Shown here piece after piece: positions 17,274 through 26,110 of a stretch of 59,403 nt of DNA. The notes beneath the pieces are model-generated. The model was given only the letters and a program-made list of their open reading frames with translations. It did not search any database and had not been told where the DNA came from. The DNA lies in the NCBI GenBank assembly GCA_016342285.1, contig JAEINQ010000044.1, positions 1 through 59,403 on the forward strand. Reading direction: 5' to 3'. Position numbers and translations under genes: made by a program. This DNA comes from Desulfobacterales bacterium (GTDB lineage: Bacteria > Desulfobacterota > Desulfobacteria > Desulfobacterales > JAEINQ01). Positions within the stretch are counted from its first letter, which is position 1; each line of letters starts with the position of its first letter.

Positions 17274-18269
17274 ATGAGCGAAAAGTCCCCTTACGAGAAA
17301 TTTGCCGAGAATATGCTTCACCCGGATTCTAAATACATTCCGCAAATCATCCAAGCCATGACCAGCCAGGAACAGGCCTTGCTGCTGGTTACCCTTCCCG
17401 GAACGGCTGCGGAGATGGCCGAAAAAACCGGACGGGCCATAGAAGAGATTGAGGCGGATCTGGCCGCCATGTTCCGCAAGGGGCTCGCCTTTAAGAAAGA
17501 AAAAGCGGGCAAAGTCCTGTGGCGGGCGCCGGCCCATCTGGTCCAGTTCCACGATGCCACCCTGGTCTGGCCCGAGGCGACGGAGGAATTCTACGGCCTG
17601 TGGCGGACCTACATGGAAAAGGAGTGGCCGACCCTGGCCCAGGGGTTGAGCACCCTGACACCCAGGGCCTTTACCCGGGTCATTCCCGTCAATCAGACCA
17701 TTGATACGGGCAAAGCCCAGGTCCTGGCGCCCGACAGTGTCCGCGAACTCATCAATGGCGCCCGTCGCATCGCCGTGACGCCATGCACCTGCCGGCTTTC
17801 CATGGGCAAATGCGACGCCCCGGTCGAGGTCTGCCTTCAGATCAACAAGGGTGCTGATTACACGGTGGAGCGCGGGTCCGGAAGGGAACTGACCCGCAAA
17901 GAAGCCCTGGCGGTTCTTGATCAGGCCCAGGAGGCCGGTCTGGTTCACGTGACCATGAACAAGGCCGATGCCGGTCACTTCATCTGCAACTGCTGCGGGT
18001 GCTGTTGCCAGGCCTTTTCACTGCTTCGTTCGGACGGGCTCAAGCTCTGCGATCCCAGCCGGTTTCAACCCCGGGTGGATGCCGACACCTGCACGGCCTG
18101 CGGGACCTGTGAAGAGCGGTGCCTGTTCGATGCCATCGCCGTTGACGATGGCGCGACAGCGGCGGTGGATGCCGAAAAATGCCTGGGCTGCGGCCAGTGT
18201 GCTACGGTCTGCCCTGAATCGGCCATCGTGATGGAAGCGGTGCGGGAGATGGACTTTATCCCCCTGTAG
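17274..18269 (+). CDS. cysteine-rich 4Fe-4S ferredoxin-domain protein
   Basis: The 331-residue soluble protein has three parts. The N-terminus (about 45-95) looks like a winged-helix module (GTAAEMAEKTGRAIEEIEADL). The centre holds Cys-rich loops PCTCRLSMGKCDAP and HFICNCCGCCC. The C-terminus has two ferredoxin clusters: CTACGTCEERC and CLGCGQCATVC. The central pattern is seen in conserved Fe-S proteins of sulfate reducers and methanogens, but its biochemical role is not known to me. AAGGAG precedes ATG 17274; an upstream ATG at 17214 lacks this. It may exchange electrons with the aldo/keto reductase encoded just before it. Confidence 0.8.
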   Translation: MSEKSPYEKFAENMLHPDSKYIPQIIQAMTSQEQALLLVTLPGTAAEMAEKTGRAIEEIEADLAAMFRKGLAFKKEKAGKVLWRAPAHLVQFHDATLVWPEATEEFYGLWRTYMEKEWPTLAQGLSTLTPRAFTRVIPVNQTIDTGKAQVLAPDSVRELINGARRIAVTPCTCRLSMGKCDAPVEVCLQINKGADYTVERGSGRELTRKEALAVLDQAQEAGLVHVTMNKADAGHFICNCCGCCCQAFSLLRSDGLKLCDPSRFQPRVDADTCTACGTCEERCLFDAIAVDDGATAAVDAEKCLGCGQCATVCPESAIVMEAVREMDFIPL

Positions 18270-18309
18270 CCCGCTGCCCGGCCCGGTTTTCACTCTGGAT
18301 TGAGTATTG

Positions 18310-18378
18310 GATATTGAGCATTGAGCCCCCTTCGAGGGGGCTTGGCTGAGGCCATCCGCTCTGCGGGTGGAGCCTCCC
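18310..18378. repeat. shared double-hairpin repeat module, copy 2
   Basis: Counterpart of 3339-3405: hairpin 18325-18341 and a second at 18352-18370, with the same CCGCTCTGCGGGTGGAG core. An upstream run ATTGAGTATTGGATATT resembles the inverted-repeat ends of the type 1 element. It lies between the convergent ferredoxin-like and kinase genes. Confidence 0.6.
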
Positions 18379-18383
18379 TCGGT

Positions 18384-18411
18384 CCTGCCCGGTCGTTGCC
18401 GACCGGGCAGG
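18384..18411. terminator. bidirectional hairpin between convergent genes
   Basis: A perfect 11-bp stem (18384-18394 and 18401-18411) with a six-base loop lies just before the kinase stop codon on the minus strand. There is no long U-run. Confidence 0.5.
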
Positions 18412-18415
18412 CCGG

Positions 18416-21112
18416 TCAGTCGCTCCCGCCCTTGAGGGCCTCGTGAATCTTCTTGGAGAGTTGTTCCAGGTTGAACGGTTTTTGAATGAATCCCATGCAC
18501 CCCCGGTCGAGGATTTCCGAGGCCTGGCCATCGACGCTGTAGCCGCTTGAAAGGAGCACCCTGACCCCGGCATCCATGGCCTTGAGCCGGTCGAAGGTTT
18601 CGCTCCCCCCCATTTCCGGCATAATCATGTCCAGAATCACCAGGTCGATCCCCTTGCCTTTTTCCGCGTAAACCGCCAAGGCTTCGTCGCCGCTGGCGGC
18701 CGTCACCACCTCGTAACCCAGCCTTTCCAGCATCTGTCGGGCCACGTCGAGAATCATCGTTTCGTCGTCCACCAGAAGCAGCTGACCATGGCCCCGGGTG
18801 GCTACGCTGGATTCGGCCGGATCATCGACCACGTTTTTCATCGATGCCGGCAGGTAGATATTGAAGGTGGTGCCGCCGCCTTTTTCGCTGTAAACGGTGA
18901 TAAACCCCTTGTGATTCTTGATGATGCCGTAGGCTGACGCCAGCCCCAGACCGGTTCCCCGACCCATTTCCCGGGTGGTAAAAAAGGGTTCAAAGATCCG
19001 CTGCTGGGTCTCCCGGTCCATGCCAACACCGGTGTCGGTGATGATGATCTTGGCGTACCGGCCGGCAGCGGCCCCGTGCATCAGGGCATCGTGGGCCGAC
19101 AGGGCGACATTTTCCGTGTACACGAAGAGGTTGCCACCGCCGGGCATGGCGTGCCAGGCATTGACATAAAAATTGAGCAGCATTTGCCGAAACTGTCCCC
19201 GGTCGACCTCCACGGGCCATAGCCCCTTTTCATATTTGCCCCGAATGGTGATTTCCTTGCGGGTCCGTCCGAACATGCGGTTCTGAACCTTGATGAGTTC
19301 GTTGAGATCGGTGGATTTGACCTCGTAGCGACCGCCCCGGGCAAAGCCGAGTAGTTGCCGGGTCAGATCGGCGGCGCTTTTAACATGGCTCTCGATCCCC
19401 TGGAGGTGTTCGAAGTCTTCGCCCCTGGGGTCGGCATTGGCCATCATCAGCGAACAGCGCCCCTGAATCCCCATGAGCAGGTTGTTAAAGTCGTGGGCGA
19501 TGCCGCCGGCCAGGGTCCCGATGGCTTCGAGGCGCTGGGACTGTTGGAACTGGGACTCGAGCCGCTTGGTTTCGGAGATGTCACGGATGATCGAAAGCAT
19601 GCCCGCCGGGTTGCCCAAATGATCGTGATACCGAGACCCGCTGATGCTCACCGTAAGGATGTCCCCGTCCTTGGTGGTGCGCCGGCTTTCAAACCCGCTG
19701 CAGGGCGTGCCGTTTTCGATCAGGTCCCGAACGATTTTCAGGGACGCTTCCCGTTCCGTTTCCGGTATGAAATCGAGCCGTTCCCCCGCCACCTCCTCCA
19801 GGGTCCAGCCGAACAGGTCGGTAAAGATCGGATTGACGAAAATGACCTTGCCCGCCATGTCGTATTGAACGATGGCGTCGGCGGACGAAGCGAGCAGGCC
19901 GCGGTTGATTTCTTCCTCTCTTTTTGATGTTTCATAAAGCTGGCGAAAGTTGGCCTCGCTTTCCCGAAGGTCTTTTAGAAACAGCATGCTGCTCAGTGCA
20001 TCGGCGATGCGGCGGCCGGCTTCCTGGAACAGGCTTATGTCCTGGTCGGTCCAGACCCGTTCGTGGGAGCACTGATGCATGCCGAGCATCCAGGGCTCGC
20101 CGATTTTCGGATGGACGGCCATGACCAGCTGGGACAAGATGGAGAACCGCTGGGCAATCTCCGGGGGCAGGTCCCGGCCGGTCCGGAGGTCACTGGCCAC
20201 GGGCCTGTCCGTTTCCAGACAGTCCCGAGAGATTGCCATTAGCTCTGCATACATGGGGATTTCTGAATTTCGGGCAAAAGCGCCGGGATATTCGGGCCGG
20301 GTGCACTCCATGGGAACACGCCACAACGACGCTTGGGGGTTACAGGGATAGAGGAGCCAGGCCCGGTCGGCACCGAAGATGCCGAGCATGGCCTCAAGGA
20401 CGTTTTGCATCATCTGGTCCAGGTCAGTGGCCTGGCGAACGACCCGGTCGAGCCGCTCCAGATTTTCCAGAAAAAAAAGGTGCTCCTGCTGCCGGGTTTC
20501 GGCCTCCCTGCGAAGGGTGATATCTTCGGCAATGCCGACGATGCGAAGAATTTTCCCGTTGTCGTCAGATACCGGGAACCCCCTGGCCCGAATCCACCGG
20601 ATCGATCCATCCGGCCGTTGAATTCGATATTCCGGAAAGATGATCTCCTCCAGATCACCTCGGGTTTTCTTTGACAGGTAATCGGAGACGGTGTTTTGGT
20701 CCGCGTCGACAATGGCGTTGCGCCAGGATTCGGGATGGTCATAGAGGCTCCGGCACGTCCGTCCCCAGATTTTTTCATAAGCCGGGCTGATGTAAATCAC
20801 CGTTTCCCAACCCGGGGAAACGATCCAGAAGACCTCCTCAATGTGATCGGTCAACTGACGAAACCGGTTTTCGTTCTCTTTGAGCGCCGCTTCGGCCCGC
20901 AGCCGCTCGGCAACCTCGCGTTTCAACCGTCGGTTTGCGGCCAGTACCAGCAGTAAAACGGCCAGAGCCCCGCCGCCGGCCAACAAACCCCATTGAAGGA
21001 CCCGGTAAGGCGACAGGCCTTCGGTTTGGGAAAAAGGTACGGCAGATTGGCATGGAGCGGCGAAAATTCCGGTCAGAAACAAGGCGACCATCCAAACGGC
21101 AAAAGACCTCAT
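18416..21112 (-). CDS. hybrid sensor histidine kinase (PAS-GAF-PAS)
   Basis: The 898-residue protein starts with a signal or membrane helix (1-23) and a second helix (40-60). Next come PAS (about 80-205), a GAF-like domain (about 215-380, with LGIFGADRAWLLYPC and LGMHQCSHERVWTDQD), PAS (about 400-520), HisKA with His540 in GGIAHDFNN, HATPase_c ([15 protein letters not shown]) and a receiver with Asp828 in VILDMIMPE. The short periplasmic part suggests sensing is mainly cytoplasmic. HisKA-to-end resembles the kinase at 5828-8689 along the whole stretch, so one arose by duplication with sensor exchange. No response regulator gene is next to it. Convergent with the ferredoxin-like gene. Confidence 0.92.
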   Translation of the reverse strand: MRSFAVWMVALFLTGIFAAPCQSAVPFSQTEGLSPYRVLQWGLLAGGGALAVLLLVLAANRRLKREVAERLRAEAALKENENRFRQLTDHIEEVFWIVSPGWETVIYISPAYEKIWGRTCRSLYDHPESWRNAIVDADQNTVSDYLSKKTRGDLEEIIFPEYRIQRPDGSIRWIRARGFPVSDDNGKILRIVGIAEDITLRREAETRQQEHLFFLENLERLDRVVRQATDLDQMMQNVLEAMLGIFGADRAWLLYPCNPQASLWRVPMECTRPEYPGAFARNSEIPMYAELMAISRDCLETDRPVASDLRTGRDLPPEIAQRFSILSQLVMAVHPKIGEPWMLGMHQCSHERVWTDQDISLFQEAGRRIADALSSMLFLKDLRESEANFRQLYETSKREEEINRGLLASSADAIVQYDMAGKVIFVNPIFTDLFGWTLEEVAGERLDFIPETEREASLKIVRDLIENGTPCSGFESRRTTKDGDILTVSISGSRYHDHLGNPAGMLSIIRDISETKRLESQFQQSQRLEAIGTLAGGIAHDFNNLLMGIQGRCSLMMANADPRGEDFEHLQGIESHVKSAADLTRQLLGFARGGRYEVKSTDLNELIKVQNRMFGRTRKEITIRGKYEKGLWPVEVDRGQFRQMLLNFYVNAWHAMPGGGNLFVYTENVALSAHDALMHGAAAGRYAKIIITDTGVGMDRETQQRIFEPFFTTREMGRGTGLGLASAYGIIKNHKGFITVYSEKGGGTTFNIYLPASMKNVVDDPAESSVATRGHGQLLLVDDETMILDVARQMLERLGYEVVTAASGDEALAVYAEKGKGIDLVILDMIMPEMGGSETFDRLKAMDAGVRVLLSSGYSVDGQASEILDRGCMGFIQKPFNLEQLSKKIHEALKGGSD

Positions 21113-21292
21113 GGCTGTTTCTCCGAGAAGTGTTTTGTGTTTTTCGTCGTCCGGTCCGGACCAGCGTCGTCCCGATCCGTTGAATCGGGTTCGTTCACGG
21201 CGATGGTTCGGTTCGTGTCCAACGCCTCGCGTGTATGGCGTCAGGCCGATTTCAGGCTTTTGGTGAAACTGACGATGAGGATTTCCTGGGGC

Positions 21293-21697
21293 TCACTGTT
21301 TGATTTTTTCGTATGCCTCCTGGATCTCTTTGAATCGCTTTTCGGCAAGGGTCCTGAATTCTTCTCCGAGATGGGCGACCTTGTCCGGGTGGTATTGGGC
21401 CGCCAGGGTCCGATAGGCCTGCCGGATCTGCTCCGGTGTTGCGTCCAAACCGATGCCGAGGACACGGTACGGGTTTGCCTCGGGGGGCTGTTCGTTCGCG
21501 TTTCCCCCGGAATCGGGCCTTCTCGCTTCCTGTTGAAAGCCTTTTCGGCGTTTGGCCGCCGGGGCATAGTAATATTTCCAAAGCAGGTAGAAGATCACCA
21601 GGTCGTCGATCCATCCCCAGCCCGGCAGGTAATCGGGTAACAGGTCCCGTGGAAAGACCGCGTAAATCAGAGCCAGAACGGTGAGCAGCAGTTTCAT
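21293..21697 (-). CDS. membrane-anchored J-domain protein (DUF1232-DnaJ fusion)
   Basis: The 134-residue protein joins two modules. Residues 1-45 form a short hydrophobic DUF1232/YkvA-like segment with the FPRDLLPDYLPGWGWIDDL signature. Residues 73-134 form a J-domain: NPYRVLGIGLDATPEQIRQ, the HPD motif (YHPDKV) and EEFRTLAEKRFKEIQEAY. J-domains stimulate Hsp70 ATPase; the first module would place it at the inner membrane. I chose ATG 21697; longer frames run into the preceding gene. It lies 11 bases after the crotonase stop and is probably in the same transcript. No Gly/Phe or zinc region is present, so it is not DnaJ itself. Confidence 0.8.
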   Translation of the reverse strand: MKLLLTVLALIYAVFPRDLLPDYLPGWGWIDDLVIFYLLWKYYYAPAAKRRKGFQQEARRPDSGGNANEQPPEANPYRVLGIGLDATPEQIRQAYRTLAAQYHPDKVAHLGEEFRTLAEKRFKEIQEAYEKIKQ

Positions 21698-21708
21698 GGG
21701 CGATTGGG

Positions 21709-22518
21709 TCAATCCGTAAATACCGGCGTCTTTTTTTCGAGAAAGGCGCCGATGCCTTGAAGGCATTCACCGGTGGCGATCAAGGCGACCGCCTGCTCGG
21801 TCTCCAGGTCGAGGGCATCGGCATGGCAAAGGTCCGGGGCCTGCCGAATCAGCTTCAGTGCATGACGGACCGCCTTGGGTCCGTTGGCGGCGATGGTTTC
21901 AGCCATTTCCATGGCAGCTGCCAGGGCCACTTGCGGCGGGCTGACCCGGTTAACAAGCCCCAGGGCCAGGGCTTCGGGGGCATTTACCGGACGGGCGGTA
22001 AGGATCAGATCCGCCGCCCTGGATGGGCCGATGAGGCGGGTCAGGGCGGCCCCCCCGCCCCAGTCCGGCATCAGGCCGAGACGGACTTCAGAAAATCGGA
22101 TCACGGCCTTCGGATCCATGACCCGCAGGTCACATCGCACGGCCAGTTCCGCCCCCCCGCCATGGGCATCGCCGTTGATGGCCGCCACCACCGGTACGGG
22201 AAGGGCGGCCAGTCGGTCAATGGTGCCTCGAATGCGATGGATGAGCCGCTTGACGGGCACGGGGTCTCCCGTTGCCAGGGCGTCGGCCATCCGGCTGATT
22301 TGGGGATTGTCCGGATTGACATCCATACCGGCACAAAAGGCCGTCGTGCCTGCCCCTGTTATCACCACCACCCGGGGGAGTCGACCCTCGATCTCTTCTA
22401 TTGCCCGGTCCAGGGCCGCCCACATGGCGCCGTTGAAGGCGTTTTTTCGGTCGACACGGTCCAGGACGAGTTGTGCCACCCGGCCGGTGCGGATCACATG
22501 CACATTTTCCGTGGCCAT
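21709..22518 (-). CDS. enoyl-CoA hydratase/isomerase (crotonase) family protein
   Basis: The 269-residue crotonase-fold protein binds acyl-CoA. The two oxyanion-hole segments are visible: AFCAGMDV (near 61) and NGDAHGGGAELA (near 115). A glutamate in FSEVRLGLMPDWGG sits where the first catalytic Glu of hydratases lies. The second catalytic acid appears to be Asp (SRAADLILTARP), so exact chemistry (hydratase, isomerase, hydrolase) is uncertain. It is expected in fatty-acid or aromatic-ring beta-oxidation. It precedes the J-domain gene, and a short-chain dehydrogenase is transcribed divergently from 22770. Confidence 0.88.
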   Translation of the reverse strand: MATENVHVIRTGRVAQLVLDRVDRKNAFNGAMWAALDRAIEEIEGRLPRVVVITGAGTTAFCAGMDVNPDNPQISRMADALATGDPVPVKRLIHRIRGTIDRLAALPVPVVAAINGDAHGGGAELAVRCDLRVMDPKAVIRFSEVRLGLMPDWGGGAALTRLIGPSRAADLILTARPVNAPEALALGLVNRVSPPQVALAAAMEMAETIAANGPKAVRHALKLIRQAPDLCHADALDLETEQAVALIATGECLQGIGAFLEKKTPVFTD

Positions 22519-22635
22519 GGCTTCGTCCCTTTAAAAATCGCAGCGGTCCGGATTTTCCGGACATGGATCGGTTGGTTATATCTCGGCCGGTGGCCCCTAT
22601 CATCTGGCCTTTACCGATGTTTTCAGGCAGAGCCT

Positions 22636-22664
22636 GGCGGCCTTTTGACAACTTGAAGGCCGCC
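22636..22664. promoter_or_regulatory. inverted repeat in the divergent crotonase/SDR promoter region
   Basis: GGCGGCCTT (22636-22644) and AAGGCCGCC (22656-22664) are perfect 9-base arms around TTGACAACTTG. The position between divergent genes fits a regulator site, and a TTGACA lies inside the loop. No regulator is identified. Confidence 0.35.
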
Positions 22665-22769
22665 ATTATCCAAATTCTATTACGAGTATGCTATGATTAC
22701 AGGTCGGAGTGCAAGGGGATTGTCACCATGACTACCGGATCGCCGAAGGTCAACACAAGAGGAGGAAAC

Positions 22770-23624
22770 ATGGTGGATTTTAAGGGCAAACGAGCCTACA
22801 TCACCGGCGGCTCCAGCGGCATCGGCCTGGCTGTGGCCAAACGCCTGGCGAGCATGGGCGCCCATGTGGCCATTTTTTCCCGAAACGAAGAGAAACTCGA
22901 CGCGGCGCTGAACGATGTCCGGGAGGCCGGCGCGCCGGCCGGGGCCCAGGCCGCCGCCTTTCGCCTGGACGTGGCCAGCAACGCGGAGGTCGAGCGGGTC
23001 CTGGCCGAGGCAGCCTCGGCGTTCGGGCCGACGGATTTTCTGATCAATAGCGCCGGAATGAGCCAGCCGGACTATTTCGAAAACATCGGCCATGAAGACT
23101 TCGAGCGGATTCTGCGGGTCAACTTTATGGGGACCCGCAGCACCGTCGCCGCCGTCCTGCCCCATATGCACCGGCAGCGCAGCGGATACATCGTCAACGT
23201 CGCTTCGGTGGCCGGTTTTGTAGGCGTGTTCGGCTTTACCAGTTACTGCGCCTCCAAATTCGCCGTCATCGGTTTTTCCGAGGCGCTCCGCGGTGAACTG
23301 CGGCCCCGGGGGATTGGGGTTTCGGTCCTGTGCCCGCCGGACACCGACACCCCCATGCTCCGCGCCGAGAACGTGATCAAACCCGCCGAAACCCTCAAGA
23401 TCAGCGAAGGCGGCGGGCTGCTGACCGCCGATCAGGTGGCCCGGGCCATGATCGATGGCATCCGCCGCCGTCGCTTCATGATCATTCCCGGGGCCGGGGC
23501 GCGATTTACCTGGCTGGCCAAGCGCCTGGTGCCGGGCCTCGTTTTTGCGGTTATGGACCGGGACGTGCGGACCGTGCAAAAAAAAAGGATTCAAGGGGCC
23601 CAGGGGTCAAGGGGCCCAGGGTAG
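22770..23624 (+). CDS. short-chain dehydrogenase, 3-ketodihydrosphingosine-reductase-like
   Basis: The 284-residue NAD(P)-dependent oxidoreductase has the SDR glycine motif TGGSSGIGLA (near 10), NSAG (near 93), and the catalytic Ser...Tyr-x-x-x-Lys in VASVAG...YCASK. Its C-terminal part (RRRRFMIIPGAGARFTWLAKRLVPG) continues past the Rossmann core, as in the 3-ketodihydrosphingosine reductase group. That assignment is by likeness of the extended tail and is not proven. GAGGAGG lies at good spacing before ATG 22770. The last residues are encoded by a 15-base direct repeat (23591-23605 and 23607-23621). A bidirectional terminator follows. Confidence 0.82.
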   Translation: MVDFKGKRAYITGGSSGIGLAVAKRLASMGAHVAIFSRNEEKLDAALNDVREAGAPAGAQAAAFRLDVASNAEVERVLAEAASAFGPTDFLINSAGMSQPDYFENIGHEDFERILRVNFMGTRSTVAAVLPHMHRQRSGYIVNVASVAGFVGVFGFTSYCASKFAVIGFSEALRGELRPRGIGVSVLCPPDTDTPMLRAENVIKPAETLKISEGGGLLTADQVARAMIDGIRRRRFMIIPGAGARFTWLAKRLVPGLVFAVMDRDVRTVQKKRIQGAQGSRGPG

Positions 23625-23652
23625 CAAAACGCCCCCACCACTCGACCCCTTA

Positions 23653-23692
23653 AAAAAAGCCGGCGCCCCATCCCAGGGACTCCGGCTTTTTT
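23653..23692. terminator. bidirectional terminator between SDR and htpG
   Basis: AAAAAAGCCGG (23653-23663) pairs with CCGGCTTTTTT (23682-23692), giving A- and U-runs on both strands. It serves both converging genes. Confidence 0.8.
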
Positions 23693-23730
23693 ATCCTTTC
23701 AGCCATCAGCGATGCGCTCTGGGCCAGGCG

Positions 23731-25659
23731 TTATCCCATGACTTTGGCCATCATCTCGCCCATCTGTTTTGATAGACGGGCCGGGTTTTCCACCTTGCCG
23801 CCCTCGCTGATGACAGCCAGGTCCAGCAGCAGTGTGCTGTACATTTTCAGGTCCGGGTTGCCGGCATCCGTTTCAAACAGGCTGCGCATGCCGGCCATGA
23901 CCGGATGATCCATGTTGAGTTCCAGAATCCGTTTGACGTCGGGCACCTTCTGCCCCGATGCCTTGAGAATTTTTTCCATGTAAGCACTCATATCGCGGTC
24001 ATCACCGGAAAGGCAGGCCACCGAGTCCTTGAGCCGGGTGGAGGGGCGCACCTCCTTGATTTGGTCCTGGAGCTGGGTGCGGATAAAGTCAAACAGCGGG
24101 GTGAATGTGTCCTTTTTCTCCTCGTCCACCTTGTCCAGGTCCAGATCCCCCTTTTCAGCGCTCTTGAGCTTCTTGCCGTCATACTCCGTCAGGGCCTGGA
24201 CCACCCACTCGTCCACCGGATCGGTCATGAGCAGCACTTCATAGTCCTTTACCCGGAGCTGTTCCAGGTAGGGGCTGTTGAGCAGGGTTTCGAGATTGTC
24301 GCCGGTCAGGTAGTAAATCTCTTCCTGGCCTTCTTTCATGCGGTCCACATACTCTTTCAGAGAGACCCATTTGCCATCGGACTTGGAGGTCTTGTAGCGG
24401 ATCAGGTCGGCGATTTTCTTCTGGTTTTCAAAATCGGTGTGGACACCGATTTTAAAGGCGGGGCCAAACTCTTCCCAGAATGTTTCAAATTTTTCGTCTT
24501 CCATCTCCTTGAGCAGGGTGAAAATTTTCTTGACCAGATTGCGGCGGATGTTTCTCACCAGGGAATCGTGCTGAAGGATTTCCCGGCTGACGTTGAGATT
24601 CAGATCCGGGGCATCCACCACCCCCTTGATGAAACCGAGATAGTCGGGCATCAACTCCTTGCAGTCTTCCATGATAAAAACGCGTTTGCAGTAGAGATGA
24701 ATGCCGTGTTTGCGGTCGGGATGGAACAGATCAAAGGGGGCTTTGGACGGAACATAGAGAAGGGCCGTGTATTCGGTGGTCCCCTCGAATTTCATGTGAA
24801 GCCGTTCCAGGGGCGGGTTCCATTCGTGGCTCAGGTGTTTGAAAAACTCCTCGTGTTCCTGGTCCGTAATCTCTTCCTTGGGACGGGCCCACACGGCCTT
24901 CATGGAGTTGAGGGTTTCCTCCTCAATGACCTTTCGGGTGGTCTCACCGATGGCTTTGCCGTCCTTGTCCTTGATCTGCTGCTCTTCGGGGAGCGGTTCG
25001 TCCTTTTCCACATCCATAACAATGGGGTAGCTGACGAAATCCGAGTGCAGTTTGACGATTCGGCGAATGGTCCACGGGTCGGTGAAATCCGCATCATCCT
25101 TTTCCTTTTTCTGCAGGTGCAGGGTGATGGTCGTGCCCCGGTCCTCTTTTTCTGCCGGTTCGATGGTATAGGTACCGTCGCCATGGGACTCCCATCGGGT
25201 GGCGGTCTGCTCACCGGCCGCCCGGGTCACCAGGACGACCTTTTCCGCAACGATAAAAGCACTGTAGAAACCGACGCCAAATTGTCCGATGAGTTCCGGC
25301 GTCAAGGTGTCCTCATGCCGGGCCTGTTCCACGGCCTCAAGGAAGGCTGCCGTACCGCTCTGGGCGATGGTGCCAATGTTTTCCACGACTTCGTCATGGG
25401 TCATGCCGATGCCGTTGTCGGCGATCTCAATGGTCTGCCCGATTCCGTCCGGGGTGATCTTGATCTTAAACGTCGAATCATCACCGGCAAGCTCGGGTTC
25501 GGTCTGGGTCTTGAAGCGAAGCTTGTCGATGGCATCCGAAGCGTTTGAGATCAGTTCCCGAAGGAAGATCTCCTGGTTGGAGTAAAGGGAGTTGACGATC
25601 AGCTTCAGCAGTTGCTTGACCTCGGTCTTAAATTCGTGGGTTTTCTTTTCGGGACTCAT
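23731..25659 (-). CDS. htpG: chaperone HtpG (Hsp90)
   Basis: This is a full-length 642-residue bacterial Hsp90. The N-terminal ATP-binding GHKL domain has [16 protein letters not shown] (near 33), [11 protein letters not shown] (near 82) and [14 protein letters not shown]. The middle domain has the [31 protein letters not shown] stretch with the conserved catalytic-loop arginine further on. The C-terminal dimerisation domain is complete. It folds or stabilises client proteins in the cytosol. AGGAG precedes the ATG. A TTGACA lies about 120 bases upstream, but no clear heat-shock sigma-32 promoter is visible. Confidence 0.97.
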   Translation of the reverse strand: MSPEKKTHEFKTEVKQLLKLIVNSLYSNQEIFLRELISNASDAIDKLRFKTQTEPELAGDDSTFKIKITPDGIGQTIEIADNGIGMTHDEVVENIGTIAQSGTAAFLEAVEQARHEDTLTPELIGQFGVGFYSAFIVAEKVVLVTRAAGEQTATRWESHGDGTYTIEPAEKEDRGTTITLHLQKKEKDDADFTDPWTIRRIVKLHSDFVSYPIVMDVEKDEPLPEEQQIKDKDGKAIGETTRKVIEEETLNSMKAVWARPKEEITDQEHEEFFKHLSHEWNPPLERLHMKFEGTTEYTALLYVPSKAPFDLFHPDRKHGIHLYCKRVFIMEDCKELMPDYLGFIKGVVDAPDLNLNVSREILQHDSLVRNIRRNLVKKIFTLLKEMEDEKFETFWEEFGPAFKIGVHTDFENQKKIADLIRYKTSKSDGKWVSLKEYVDRMKEGQEEIYYLTGDNLETLLNSPYLEQLRVKDYEVLLMTDPVDEWVVQALTEYDGKKLKSAEKGDLDLDKVDEEKKDTFTPLFDFIRTQLQDQIKEVRPSTRLKDSVACLSGDDRDMSAYMEKILKASGQKVPDVKRILELNMDHPVMAGMRSLFETDAGNPDLKMYSTLLLDLAVISEGGKVENPARLSKQMGEMMAKVMG

Positions 25660-26110
25660 GGTTTCTCCTGTTGCGTTTTGCGTTGCCGAATTTTGTCATG
25701 GAGCGTGCCCGGGCGCCGGGAACGCAATTCCGGCTGTGGCCGGCTCGAACGCATAAAAAATGGTGCTGAAATCTGATTTGTCAACCCCCTTCCAATGGCT
25801 GAAAATGCAATGAATTCGGCATGGAACAGACCCGGTGCCGAAGATTTGAACGAGACGCATTTTTCGCCTGTCCGGCGTGACTTTTTGGCGAAGCGGTGTC
25901 TGCGTTTCCCGACAGGTCATCAAGCATGCCGCTACGCGGCTCTTCGTATATGGTGCCGGTCCGGCTGTTCGGGCCGAAAGCATCGGTATTGCCGTGGTGT
26001 CCCGGCCGATTAGCCCTTGACGGAAGAGCCCCTTTTTCATATAAATTTAACCTTCCGCAAACGCGTGTAATTTATTGAACGATCTTCAGGGTTTTATATT
26101 GATAAGCCAA
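25660..26110. promoter_or_regulatory. divergent promoter region of htpG and TRAP genes
   Basis: On the minus strand TTGACA (25779-25784) and an AT-rich ATAAAAAA/TTTTTTAT block (25753-25760) form a weak promoter candidate for htpG. The rest shows only a short inverted repeat near 25926-25940 and no gene. Confidence 0.3.

Noticed and set aside
23591..23621. 15-base tandem repeat at the end of the SDR gene as a mobile element
   Set aside because: Only two copies exist, within one gene end, so replication slippage is a sufficient explanation.
23905..25548. 547-residue plus-strand frame
   Set aside because: It is antisense to htpG; composition and lack of motifs show it to be a shadow.
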